From: Myxococcales bacterium
Lineage (GTDB): Bacteria; Myxococcota_A; Polyangia; Palsa-1104; JAEUJZ01
DNA: 64,000 bases
Direction: 5' to 3'
Assembly: GCA_016794465.1 (NCBI GenBank)
Contig: JAEUKA010000068.1
Coordinates: 227,285 to 291,284, forward strand
Positions 34,363 through 43,101 of the stretch are shown in pieces; positions within the stretch are counted from its first letter, which is position 1, and each line of letters opens with the position of its first letter. The translations under genes were made by a program, and so were the position numbers. Under the pieces are notes generated by a model. That model was not told the DNA's origin, did not search any database, and saw nothing but the letters and a program-made list of their open reading frames with translations.

Positions 34363-35288
34363 CGTGGGTCCTCATTGCCGCCGATGCGGTCGTGGGCTAC
34401 TGCGGTGCGAAAAGCAAGATAGCAGTCACGGATATCAGGATAGCGCTGGGCGGGATGGTTGCTCAGCATGCGCCGAATCACCGCTTCAGTGGCCTCGGGA
34501 CGCTGCTTTTGTTCAGGAATCACCAGCGGCGCAATCGGTCCATCCCGATGAATCGCTTCGACCGCAGCCCAGTCACTGCGATCGAGCGCGGCCCCAAACG
34601 TGAGAGGCTGCTGACCTTTGGACAGAATCTCGAACATCGTCACTCCGGCGGCATACTGATCACTGGGTCGCCAGTCGAAGCCGGGCGGCTGCGCGTGCCA
34701 GCGCTCCAGGGCCAGATACTGTGGCGTACCGACGGGACCTTCCCGCACTCCCAAGGCAAGCTGAGTGCGCTGCGCCTGCGCGATTCCGAAGTCTCCGAGC
34801 TTGACCTGCCCTTCAAACAGAAACAGGTTGTCGGGCTTGATGTCGCGATGAGCCACGCGCTTGGCATGCAGAAAGCGCAGCGCTTCCAGCAGCTGGTGGA
34901 TTACCTGCACCCGCGCCTCCAGGTTCATGTTCGGGAGTCGCTTGCGCACGTCGCTGTCGCCTAGCTCCATGGTGAACCACAGGTGCGGCACCGTTCCTTC
35001 GTTCATCGGCAGCCCTGCGGTCCCACTGCGCGACACCTCAAAGCTGGCTTGAAAGACCTGAATCAGTCGCTCACTCACAATCGAGGTCAGGAGTCGATAC
35101 TCCTCCGCAAAGCTGCGCCGATTGGACTCGTCCCCCACGTCGCGCACCAGCTTCAGGGCCACGCGCTCACTGCGCCCATGATCATAGACCGCAAAGACTC
35201 CGCCGCGCGGACCCTCAGAGATCGAGCGAAACTCACTAAACAGCGGGAACGCGGCTTCCAGGGCTTCTGGTTGATAGTATCGACCCAC
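34359..35288 (-). CDS. Soluble Ser/Thr kinase in the T6SS operon
   Basis: About 309 residues from a GTG at 35288 (or 35291) with AAGG upstream; a longer frame would overlap the preceding gene. Kinase motifs: ISEGPRGGVFAVYD, VALKLV, VAHRDIKPDNL, LGDFGIAQ, and TPQYLALERW (Ala-Leu-Glu in place of APE). All catalytic residues remain. There is no transmembrane span, unlike PpkA. It lies between the GTPase pair and tssJ, with an ATGA overlap to tssJ, so it is made together with the T6SS membrane complex and is a good candidate for phosphorylating the FHA proteins. Confidence 0.87.
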   Translation of the reverse strand: MGRYYQPEALEAAFPLFSEFRSISEGPRGGVFAVYDHGRSERVALKLVRDVGDESNRRSFAEEYRLLTSIVSERLIQVFQASFEVSRSGTAGLPMNEGTVPHLWFTMELGDSDVRKRLPNMNLEARVQVIHQLLEALRFLHAKRVAHRDIKPDNLFLFEGQVKLGDFGIAQAQRTQLALGVREGPVGTPQYLALERWHAQPPGFDWRPSDQYAAGVTMFEILSKGQQPLTFGAALDRSDWAAVEAIHRDGPIAPLVIPEQKQRPEATEAVIRRMLSNHPAQRYPDIRDCYLAFRTAVAHDRIGGNEDPR

Positions 35289-35304
35289 CACTACACCTTG
35301 CTGC

Positions 35305-36951
35305 TTAGCGCTCCGGCTGGGGCGGCTTTGGGAAGTCGGGAAGGCTGTTTTTGCGGACCAGAGCATCGACCACATCCACCTCGGACTTGACCGAGCAGTA
35401 CTGATGCAGAATCAGCCCGGCACGGTACTTCGACTCGTCACTGGTCATGGCGTCGGCAGAGCGGTTGAGCTTCTCCAGCTTTTGCGCCAGGCTCCTGGTT
35501 TCATCTAGGAGTCGCTCCAGCGGCTTGGTCTTGCCGTTTTCAAAGCGCTCCTTCACCAGTCTGTTCATCTCCTCTGCGTAGCTGGCCAGTGGCTCTGAAG
35601 CGCGACGAACGGCATCGACCACCAGGCGGTGGGTTCCCAGCTGTTCCTCACCGCGTGCGGAAGGGACCGGAGCTGGTGCTGGCTCTGGAGCTGGCGCAGG
35701 CACAGATCCTCCAGGTCGCGCGCTCTCCGGTGAAACAGAGACATCTTTTCCGACGGGACGAGCCGTTCCTTGAGGAGCGTTGGCGCGCAGTCCCACATAG
35801 ACTCCCAAGCCCCCGATCAGGACTCCCAAGAGGACTCCTATCAGTCCCGTCAACAGTCCCGCTGGGCGTGAAGAGGTGTGCGACCTGGGCTGCGGCAGAC
35901 TCGGTTGAGATCGCAGCACGGCTGGCAAAGGAGGAGGCGTCATGCGCGCTTTTGGCTCTGGCTCACAGAGCTGGAGTTCTGCGATCGACTCGGTGGGCGG
36001 AGAGAGCTCGGGCTGCCGATTCCCAAGTCCAAACAGCGACGCACCCAGCTCTTCATCGGACGTAGCCAGCTCGTCATACTCACAGCACAGGGCACGCGAG
36101 CCAGTGGGCACCGCGCGACTCTGCTGATCGACATCGCTGCCTCCGCAGAGCAGTCGAATCGCGATGCTGTAGTCCTCCCCTTGATGGATGCGCGGCTCAA
36201 ACTCCTCACTGCCAGTGGTGATCGTGGTCCACTTGAGGTTGGTGCGATACAAGATCACCGCGAGCCGCGCCGCCAGGTGCAGCACCGTCCGCATATCGAC
36301 GCTGCGGCAGTCGATCAGGAGCTGATTGTAGGGAGGCCGAGCCTCCACCACGTGACACACCGGATCGGAGTCCCCAGTAGGTGCCGGAAGCTCTCGCAGC
36401 GAGCGAACGTAGTGAAAGACGCGCTCAAAGTTGTCGGCCTGACCGCTGGCATAGTAGCCGTGATAAAAGGAAACGCCGTCGGTGAGAACCCGCTCCGCAA
36501 ACGTCTCCACAGCGGCTGCAAACTGGTGAGTCCCAAGCGGCTCATCGATCACCACCAGGCTGTGCGCGAACACCGGACTCTCTCTCTGCGCGTGATCACG
36601 CAGATCCGCCACTCTGGTACTGACGCTGACCGCCAGTCCGCCGCGACCGGGAACATGCTGGGTGTCGTTGCTGGACAGGTTGCCAATCGCGACCGCGTAG
36701 TGCATTCCCAGAGGCGGCGCCAAAAATTTGATGAGCGGTCCCAGGTGCGCAAAGTGCTGCGGGCGGAAGCTCCGGCTCGGCAGCTCTGGTCGCAAGATAA
36801 AGTCCATCTGGTAGCGCGGCACATGCCCAAACAGCACGTGATAAAAGTGCTCGCCACCGGTTGGCTGATACTGCAGCGTCCGGAACCGTCCTGGCGGAGC
36901 CTCTGCGGAGTCGACCTGCGCAGAGAAGGGACGAGCAGAGGAGGGACTCAT
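35305..36951 (-). CDS. Membrane protein paired with the GTPase, unknown family
   Basis: About 548 residues, not recognised. Residues 1-310 form a mixed alpha/beta cytoplasmic region with no known motif. One central span near 366-390 (GLLTGLIGVLLGVLIGGLGVYVG) is followed by a Pro/Ala-rich stretch and a helical periplasmic C-terminus with one Cys (LHQYCSVKSE). The ATGA overlap with the GTPase gene suggests a fixed partnership, perhaps as effector or regulator of that GTPase. This is inference from position only. Confidence 0.65.
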   Translation of the reverse strand: MSPSSARPFSAQVDSAEAPPGRFRTLQYQPTGGEHFYHVLFGHVPRYQMDFILRPELPSRSFRPQHFAHLGPLIKFLAPPLGMHYAVAIGNLSSNDTQHVPGRGGLAVSVSTRVADLRDHAQRESPVFAHSLVVIDEPLGTHQFAAAVETFAERVLTDGVSFYHGYYASGQADNFERVFHYVRSLRELPAPTGDSDPVCHVVEARPPYNQLLIDCRSVDMRTVLHLAARLAVILYRTNLKWTTITTGSEEFEPRIHQGEDYSIAIRLLCGGSDVDQQSRAVPTGSRALCCEYDELATSDEELGASLFGLGNRQPELSPPTESIAELQLCEPEPKARMTPPPLPAVLRSQPSLPQPRSHTSSRPAGLLTGLIGVLLGVLIGGLGVYVGLRANAPQGTARPVGKDVSVSPESARPGGSVPAPAPEPAPAPVPSARGEEQLGTHRLVVDAVRRASEPLASYAEEMNRLVKERFENGKTKPLERLLDETRSLAQKLEKLNRSADAMTSDESKYRAGLILHQYCSVKSEVDVVDALVRKNSLPDFPKPPQPER

Positions 36952-37940
36952 CGCGGGCTCTCCGTACTGACGGTGTGCATCATCTGTAACAGCGCCGGAT
37001 CGTACGCATCGAGCGGCAGGATTTTTTCGATGAAGTGCGCAAACAGATTCTGCGTGTTGTGTCCCGAGCTGGCCGAGCCGACCAAGACCTCGATGTCAAC
37101 CATTCCGCTCTCGCGCTGCAGGCGCTGCAAGGTACTGATGAGCGGTGCGTATAGCAGCAGCGCTTGCTGCTCTACTTGCTGCAGATCCCCGACCAGCGCA
37201 TCCGACTTGTTGATAAACAGTGTGAAGGTCTTGCAGTGACTGACGATCCGCTCGTTAAAGCAGAGCTTGAGCATCGCCTCTGGGAAGGCCTCGATCTGCT
37301 TGCGGACGCGCTCTTCCGAAAACTTCACCGACATGCGGCCATCTTGATCCTGCTGCGTCTCGCCCAGATCGACGACAATCAGCATTCCGTTGACACTCTC
37401 GAGCGTAAACAGCTCGATGAACGCATTGGCCATGTGCTCGCCACCCCAGTCGCGGATCTCGAACACGTGCTCCACAATCGGACCGCTCTTGGAAAACTGA
37501 CGACTGACGGTGCGCTCGTACTTCACAAACTGCGTCGGCGTAACATCGCGCAGCCGAAACAGCGGATTGGCCCACTTGAGCGTCAGCGCGGTCTTGCCAC
37601 ACTGCGACATGCCGACCGTGACAATGTTGTAGACGCGGCGGACGATCTCGTTGCGAGGCTGAAGCTTCAGCGCTTCAACCTGACGGAGCAGCGCAACATA
37701 CTCCTCCTCCCGCTGCTGCTTCTGCGCGGTCGCTTCGGACAGAGAGCTGCGTAGCTCTCCCAGCGCAAGCTCTGCTGCGGAGGCCTGCTGGGATATCGCT
37801 CCAAACTCTTGCTGGCGAGACAGAAGCTGCCGCTCAATGTCGCGATAGGCGCGCACCGTTCGGAGCAGCTGAATCGACATTCCTATGCCGCCCACCGACA
37901 GTACGGAGGAAATCACCGATAGCGTAGTAATGGAGCTCAT
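36948..37940 (-). CDS. Membrane-anchored Ras-like GTPase in the T6SS operon
   Basis: About 330 residues. An N-terminal hydrophobic segment (LSVISSVLSVGGIGMSI) and a coiled coil to residue 95 lead into a small GTPase fold: G1 VGMSQCGKTAL (near 108), G3 RDWGGEHM (near 162), G4 FINKSD (near 243). The order and spacing fit a Ras/SRPRB-like domain of about 200 residues. A typical Gln after the G3 glycine is missing. It could be a spatial switch for the T6SS anchor, but no such protein is part of the core machine. It starts 45 bp after the thioredoxin gene. Confidence 0.82.
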   Translation of the reverse strand: MSSITTLSVISSVLSVGGIGMSIQLLRTVRAYRDIERQLLSRQQEFGAISQQASAAELALGELRSSLSEATAQKQQREEEYVALLRQVEALKLQPRNEIVRRVYNIVTVGMSQCGKTALTLKWANPLFRLRDVTPTQFVKYERTVSRQFSKSGPIVEHVFEIRDWGGEHMANAFIELFTLESVNGMLIVVDLGETQQDQDGRMSVKFSEERVRKQIEAFPEAMLKLCFNERIVSHCKTFTLFINKSDALVGDLQQVEQQALLLYAPLISTLQRLQRESGMVDIEVLVGSASSGHNTQNLFAHFIEKILPLDAYDPALLQMMHTVSTESPR

Positions 37941-37985
37941 GTGCGATCTCTCTTCGCTTTCCTTGCCAAGCAGTACCGAGTCTGG

Positions 37986-39140
37986 TTAGCGCTCTTTGGC
38001 GATGGTGAGCAGACCATCGGTGGCCGCCTTCTGATAGCTCTGATACAGACCGACAAAGGAGTTCCGGACATAGCCCTGTCGGTTCATGATGAGCGATACG
38101 GGATACCCTGACGCATCCAAGATCTGACCCAGCTCTGGCATGCTCGAGTGCGCCACCGTAGCCCCGGAAAACAGCGCTTCATTCTGTTCCAGAACTTGCT
38201 GGGAACACGCTACATCAGCGGACCACAACAGGAACACAAAGCTGACTTTGGGAGCCTTGGCCTTTCGCCAACCCGCCGCAACTTTCTGAAGCCGCTCAAT
38301 GTCCTGTAGACACTCTCTGCAGCCCGGTGGGAAGACATAGAGGAAGGTGGTCTGATTCCCATAGGGAAGCTCGATCTCCGCCGGGGACAGCGTCCGCTTT
38401 TGCGGATTCCAGCGGCTGGTGTTCTCCAAGATCAGGCTGCGATGTAAGAAGAACGACGGCTCGATACACGGCGGACGCGGACACGACAGATAGCCATCGG
38501 CATACGCAGTCAGCAGGGGCGGACGCAGGAAGCGCTCGATGCTATTGAGCAGATCGTTGCGTCGCTGCGGAGCCGCGACCGTGCCATAGAACGCCTGGCG
38601 AATCACCCACTGCCGATCGACCAGCAGCGTAATCGGCAGCTTGTTCATGCCCAATGCTTGCGGCAGCGCCCCATCGGCATCGGAGTACTGCGGCGCAGTG
38701 GGAATCTCGGCCACATGCTCGCGCGCGAACTTTCGCAGCGACTCTTCACTGCTCTGCAGCGCAACCAAGATCAGCTGTGCATCTCCACCACGACCCTCCG
38801 GAAACATTTTTTTCAGCAGCGGAAACTCTTCCAAGCACGGCTGACACCATGTTCCCCACACGTGAACGACAAACACCTTGGCATCCGAACGGAGCGCGCG
38901 CAGCGACGGAGGATGGCGCTGTTCCTCAAACGACCAGCGCTTGATCCGATCGACTGGCAGCACCGTCCCAATCGGCAGCTGTTCCTCTACCGCCAGGTTG
39001 GGAGTCCCTGTTCCACCGCTGGCCCCACTGGCGGAGAGACAGCGCGGAATACTCAGCACTGTCAGGATCGAAAACACCACTCGAGCCACCACCGCTTGGC
39101 CGCGCAGGAGTCGAAAAACGGAAGCAGACTGTGACCACAT
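37986..39140 (-). CDS. Tandem thioredoxin-fold protein (TlpA-like)
   Basis: About 384 residues. The signal sequence (VVARVVFSILTVLSIPRCLSA) has a Cys that might be a lipid site, though the lipobox is poor. The first domain has the TlpA motif VVHVWGTWCQPCLEEFPLL (CQPC), the second a thioredoxin-like FVFPPGCRECLQDIERL (CREC). Both end with a cis-Pro-like segment (NKLPITLLVD; SGYPVSLIMN). Such proteins reduce or isomerise disulfides in the periplasm. It follows an OmpA-like lipoprotein gene by 2 bp, the same order as in the second cassette at 47.6-49.1 kb. Confidence 0.85.
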   Translation of the reverse strand: MWSQSASVFRLLRGQAVVARVVFSILTVLSIPRCLSASGASGGTGTPNLAVEEQLPIGTVLPVDRIKRWSFEEQRHPPSLRALRSDAKVFVVHVWGTWCQPCLEEFPLLKKMFPEGRGGDAQLILVALQSSEESLRKFAREHVAEIPTAPQYSDADGALPQALGMNKLPITLLVDRQWVIRQAFYGTVAAPQRRNDLLNSIERFLRPPLLTAYADGYLSCPRPPCIEPSFFLHRSLILENTSRWNPQKRTLSPAEIELPYGNQTTFLYVFPPGCRECLQDIERLQKVAAGWRKAKAPKVSFVFLLWSADVACSQQVLEQNEALFSGATVAHSSMPELGQILDASGYPVSLIMNRQGYVRNSFVGLYQSYQKAATDGLLTIAKER

Positions 39141-39142
39141 GA

Positions 39143-39946
39143 TCAGCAGTCCACCCGGAACACCCAGACACCCCGCTCGTCGTCGGGAGCTGCCTCGGAG
39201 GCTCCACTACTGGGACCAAAGAACGGCTTGGAAGGAATCGGCTGCGCCATTGCCCGCGCGGTCTGGGTGGGTCGCAGCGGAAACTCATACACCCACAGCA
39301 GAGTCCGTCGCTTCTTGATCACCGAGCCCGGCTCATGGCCTTCGCGGCTCATCGTGTCTTGCTTGAAGTGGTTGGTGAGCAGACTCGCGATCTCTTCCAC
39401 CACAACCTGTCCGCGCTGACGGGCATAGCGCTGCTTTTCGGACTCCTTGGCCCACGGACGCGACACCACCAAAAAGCGGGTGGTCGGAAGCGGCTTGGTC
39501 TGTAGCACCAACTCCTTCAGTCGATCACGGCCTTCCTTGGTGAGCGCGCTGCTGTTGCTAAACAGATAGAACGTCGCGCTGTCCTGATCTTTGAGAATCT
39601 CTAGGAACCTCTCCCGACGGTTGCGATCGAGCTTGCAGACCTGGGTGCTGATCACGGACTCCTTGGGAATCTCCAGATCGCAGCCCCCGCTGTCACACTC
39701 CTGCTGCACCGCCGCCAGCAGCAGCCGCGCATCCCGCGAACACAGCGCGGTCTTCCAGCCGATGTGAGACTGCACCTTGAGCCGCTCGAAGTCTTCACGC
39801 AGAGCGGTCAGCTGATCTTGCGCTCCGCAGCCCAGCGTGCCGAGGACCCCGCAGGCTAGGAATCCCAGGAGCCCCCGCAGCCCGACGCTCGGGAGACTCC
39901 TGCCAAAGAAAAGGAATGGCTTTGTAGCTGTGACAACACCTGTCAT
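39143..39946 (-). CDS. OmpA-like lipoprotein ending in VWVFRVDC
   Basis: About 267 residues from ATG 39946, which overlaps the pseudokinase stop (ATGA). Lipobox LGTLGC gives an N-terminal lipid Cys. Residues about 110-210 follow an OmpA-C-like course (LFSNSSALTKEGRDRLKEL, then FLVVSRPWAKE and KQRYARQRGQVVVEEIAS), although the peptidoglycan-binding Asp/Arg pattern is weak. The last residues are VWVFRVDC, with a terminal Cys, shared with the protein at 48369-49130. It is in a fixed order between kinase and thioredoxin. Function unknown. Confidence 0.72.
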   Translation of the reverse strand: MTGVVTATKPFLFFGRSLPSVGLRGLLGFLACGVLGTLGCGAQDQLTALREDFERLKVQSHIGWKTALCSRDARLLLAAVQQECDSGGCDLEIPKESVISTQVCKLDRNRRERFLEILKDQDSATFYLFSNSSALTKEGRDRLKELVLQTKPLPTTRFLVVSRPWAKESEKQRYARQRGQVVVEEIASLLTNHFKQDTMSREGHEPGSVIKKRRTLLWVYEFPLRPTQTARAMAQPIPSKPFFGPSSGASEAAPDDERGVWVFRVDC

Positions 39947-41562
39947 CGAATCACCCGCTGTGAGATCACGACACCCACCGATTCTGGTGTCGGCCCGATG
40001 GTTCCTTGTTTGGCAAGCTCCCGATTGGCGCAGTCTTCCATCGCTCTGCGTAGCTCTGAAGAGAGGCTGCGGCTGCACTCCGGGTTGGTAAGGTAGAACC
40101 TGCGGTCGGCCCAAGAAAACATGAGCGTCACCTTGCACTTGTTGGGGGCACTGCGAATCTGACTGGCAAAACAGGACTTGAGGGAGCTTCGCCAACGCGC
40201 TGCGACCGAGGCTGGCAAGCTGCTCGGCTGCGAAGAGACTTTCCAGTCAATCACCACCTGTGGGGGGCGCTCTGCAAAGGGGTCGCTAGCGGCCACTTCA
40301 GGAGTCGCAATCGGCGGCGCGCTCGGCACAGTCACAGGAGTCCCAGTAGGAATGGCAGCAGGAGTCCCAGTAGGAATGGCAGTAGGAGTCCCAGTAGGAA
40401 TGGCAGTAGGAGTCCCAGTAGGAATGGCAGCAGGAGCCAGATCGGGAGCCGCTGAAGACAGAAGCAGCGACGGTGAAGAGGCTGCGATGGCCAGATCCGG
40501 GGCAGGCGGACGCGGCGGGGGCAGCAGGTCGAGCGCAACCTCAACCGGGGCAGTACTTTCGTCCGCAGACTCGCCAGACAGAGAGAGGAAATAGCCCCCG
40601 ATGCCGCTTGTGGTCGTCACCACAGCCAGCAGCAGATAGCTCCACAGACCCGGCAGGCGCAGCGGCTCAACGACACTGCTGCTGGTCATGACCGCCACCG
40701 CAGAGTCCGAGGGCAGTACACGCGGCAGCGACGCATCCCGCAGCGCTTTGACCAGCAGCTGAATGGATGGGAAGCGCTCAAATCGCTCGGCGGAGAGGGC
40801 GCGGACAAGGACCTCGGACACCGCACTGGCCAGCGGCAGAGTCTGGAGGCGCGGCAGAAGGCTCCGCAGCTGTAGCTCGGTCGTCTTCACATCGGTCGCC
40901 ACCGTGTACACCGGCTGCCCGGTCACCAGCTCGATCAGCAGCAAGGCCAGCGCCACCTGATCCTGCGTCGGATCGAGCGCTGCCGTCTGTGGGTCCAAGG
41001 TATGCGGCTGTACGGTCAGGTAGGGTGAAGGGAGTGCGACCGCCCCAATCGGACACAGCTTGACCTGCGGCGCACGGTCCTTGTCCGCACGCTCCACAAA
41101 GATGCTGCGTGTCGAACAGGCGGGCAGAAACGCCCCTGCTTGGCTCACTCCGATCAGCGCTTCGCCGACTTGCAGCACCAGCGCCAGCGCTTCCGCTTCA
41201 GGCACGGGACCGCGCCGCAACAGATACTCCGACAGCAGCTCCCCATCGACGGGCGAGCTGATCAGATAGGTGACTCCGTCCGCCGTGGTTCCCGCCGACT
41301 GCACCGGCAGAAGCTGCGGAACCTGTTGCTGACCGATGCGCAGAAGCAGCTGATGCTCGCGCTGCCAGCTCCGCTCTTCCGCCGAGGACGCCGTGGCCAG
41401 CGCGCGGGTCTGAAGCTTGCCCAGACAGCGCAGGCTCTGCTCGTGCGGAGGCCGCAGAAGATACAGCTGATGCTCGGTGGTGTGCTCGAGCAGCTCCAAG
41501 ACCCGGAACTCCTGACCGTGCGCGACCCGAAAGGACTCGCCACTACGCAGCACCTGAATCAT
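39943..41562 (-). CDS. Transmembrane pseudokinase with TonB-C-like periplasmic tail
   Basis: About 539 residues. The N-terminal 270 residues follow the kinase fold but lack catalysis: the HRD loop is replaced by AFLPACSTRSIFV, DFG by CPIGA, and the glycine loop is lost. Residues about 305-328 form a span (LWSYLLLAVVTTTSGIGGYF). An IPTGTP repeat linker (about residues 375-410) leads to a C-terminal domain with spaced cysteines (SLKSCFASQ, NPECSRSL, MEDCANREL), like the AgmX/TonB-C type domain. AAGGAGG precedes the ATG. It occupies the place of the active kinase in the other cassette, so it may be a phospho-independent scaffold. Confidence 0.75.
   Translation of the reverse strand: MIQVLRSGESFRVAHGQEFRVLELLEHTTEHQLYLLRPPHEQSLRCLGKLQTRALATASSAEERSWQREHQLLLRIGQQQVPQLLPVQSAGTTADGVTYLISSPVDGELLSEYLLRRGPVPEAEALALVLQVGEALIGVSQAGAFLPACSTRSIFVERADKDRAPQVKLCPIGAVALPSPYLTVQPHTLDPQTAALDPTQDQVALALLLIELVTGQPVYTVATDVKTTELQLRSLLPRLQTLPLASAVSEVLVRALSAERFERFPSIQLLVKALRDASLPRVLPSDSAVAVMTSSSVVEPLRLPGLWSYLLLAVVTTTSGIGGYFLSLSGESADESTAPVEVALDLLPPPRPPAPDLAIAASSPSLLLSSAAPDLAPAAIPTGTPTAIPTGTPTAIPTGTPAAIPTGTPVTVPSAPPIATPEVAASDPFAERPPQVVIDWKVSSQPSSLPASVAARWRSSLKSCFASQIRSAPNKCKVTLMFSWADRRFYLTNPECSRSLSSELRRAMEDCANRELAKQGTIGPTPESVGVVISQRVIR
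40336..40436. repeat. 24-bp minisatellite in the pseudokinase linker
   Basis: Four near-exact copies of a 24-bp unit (read on the plus strand as AGGAGTCCCAGTAGGAATGG plus four bases), coding for a Pro/Thr-rich eight-residue repeat (TAIPTGTP). It falls in the periplasmic linker. Copies differ by one base. Such repeats readily change copy number, so the linker length may vary between strains. Confidence 0.9.
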
Positions 41563-41632
41563 CCGCTAGCCCCTCCTTATTAGGTCTGGAGAAGTCCTCA
41601 TATCTCGTAGGTCCGGAGTCGGCTCTGCCGCT

Positions 41633-43087
41633 TCATGGCGCGCCACTCTCCGACGAGGGAATCAGCGCCGTCAGAAGTGATCCACCGAGAAGGAGCGACC
41701 CCACCGTATAGCCCGCCGATGCGTAGCCGATGAGCGGGAGCACGCAGCTTGCGTTCAGTACCTCCTCACTGGTACAGCCGCCACCATAGGCTCGGACCGT
41801 CAGCCCGACCGCGCCACCCAGCACCGCCACTCCCAGCACCCCAAGGACTCCTGCTGCCGCCTTCCGTCCCCGGCTCAGCCCGACGCGCGCCTGTCGAGTC
41901 TTCACTGCTTGTAGTGTCTGCTCGGCCCGCAGCAGCGCCTCATCGGCTGCCTTGCGCTCGACCTGCGCCAGCGCAAGCAGACGCTGGCTCTCGGTGGCAT
42001 TGTCGCGCGCGGTCACCTGCGTCTGTTCCGCCGCCGCCCGCAGCGGCTCGACATTTCCCAGCGCCGCCTTCAGATCCCCGCTCAGCGCCTGCAGCTGCTC
42101 TACCTGTGCCAGCGTCTTTTCCACCAGCACGCCGGTCTGTTTGGCCGACTCCTTGGATTCCTGCGATTCCTTCTTGCTCTCCTGCGACTCCTTGAGCGCA
42201 CTCTCCGCCGCCGCCCGTACCTTGTCGATTGTCGGATACAGCCGATCAATCTGTTCTCGTGCCGCATCCTGGGACGCCGTCGAGCGCGTCACCGTCGCCG
42301 CCATCGTCTCACTCTGGGACCGCGTCCGGTCTGCCGCCGTCGTCGCTTGCTCGGCTAGCTTCTGGAGCCGCTCCGTTGTCGCGCGGGTTGACTCCGCCGC
42401 CGCCCGACTGCTCTCGGCCAGCTGCCGCGACTTGTCCACCGACTCCCGTAGCCTGTCGAGGCTCTCGCTGGTCCGCTCTTGCTGACTCCGCAGAGCATCC
42501 AGAGACTTTCCCAGCGCCTCGCCCTGTCGCAGCGCCAGGTCTGTCGCTTCTCTGCTGGGCCCCACGCTTGTCCCCGGCACTGGCGCCCGCAGTGGACCTA
42601 TCGGACTTGGCGGACTTGGCGGGGTAAGCGAGCCACGCTGCTCCAACAGCTTCGCCGCCAGCGACGCCAGCAGTGCCCCCAGCTGCTTCTCCGAGCAGTC
42701 GCCGCACGTACTGTCCTGCACCAGCGGCGAGCCCCGCCCCGTACTCTCATACAGAAACAGCTTCACAAAGTATCGCCGCGTCGCGTTCGTCACCACACTG
42801 CCACCGAGCAGCCGCTGCGCCCGCAGTCGCTGCGCCACCGAGCCGAGACAGCTCGCAGTCTCACACGACTGCTCACTCGACAGGAGCGGCTTTTGTGCCG
42901 GCTCCTCGCCCAGCTGCTCCAGCCGATGCGCGACCATCTGCGTCAGTCCCTCACTCGGACGACCGTCACGCTGCAACGTCAAGAGCGTCAGCCCCTGCGA
43001 AGGACTCCCCGCCCCCGCCGACCCCGCCCCAAGCAAGAGCCCGCCCACCACCGCCAACCGAATCGCTATCTGAATCATCTTCCCCAT
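41633..43087 (-). CDS. Periplasmic coiled-coil protein with C-x4-C motif and membrane hairpin
   Basis: About 484 residues from ATG 43087. After a signal peptide (LAVVGGLLLGAGSAGAG) comes a region with QSCETASCLGSV (C-x4-C) and TCGDCSEKQL (C-x2-C). Residues about 180-400 are an extended coiled coil rich in Ser, Glu and Ala, with a KESQESKKESQES stretch. The end holds two spans around a loop with a Cys pair (GGGCTSEEVLNASCVL). The N-terminal part resembles a FlgO/TolB-like domain common in myxobacteria. It lies upstream of the pseudokinase. Confidence 0.72.
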   Translation of the reverse strand: MGKMIQIAIRLAVVGGLLLGAGSAGAGSPSQGLTLLTLQRDGRPSEGLTQMVAHRLEQLGEEPAQKPLLSSEQSCETASCLGSVAQRLRAQRLLGGSVVTNATRRYFVKLFLYESTGRGSPLVQDSTCGDCSEKQLGALLASLAAKLLEQRGSLTPPSPPSPIGPLRAPVPGTSVGPSREATDLALRQGEALGKSLDALRSQQERTSESLDRLRESVDKSRQLAESSRAAAESTRATTERLQKLAEQATTAADRTRSQSETMAATVTRSTASQDAAREQIDRLYPTIDKVRAAAESALKESQESKKESQESKESAKQTGVLVEKTLAQVEQLQALSGDLKAALGNVEPLRAAAEQTQVTARDNATESQRLLALAQVERKAADEALLRAEQTLQAVKTRQARVGLSRGRKAAAGVLGVLGVAVLGGAVGLTVRAYGGGCTSEEVLNASCVLPLIGYASAGYTVGSLLLGGSLLTALIPSSESGAP

Positions 43088-43101
43088 CACATCTCCCCGA
43101 T

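Noticed and set aside
35878..37239. 453-codon plus-strand frame over the GTPase pair
   Set aside because: The minus strand shows GTPase motifs and an ATGA overlap; the plus-strand frame has no motif.
40336..40436. Possible CRISPR array
   Set aside because: The copies are directly adjacent without spacers and encode a Pro/Thr linker in frame, so it is a coding minisatellite.
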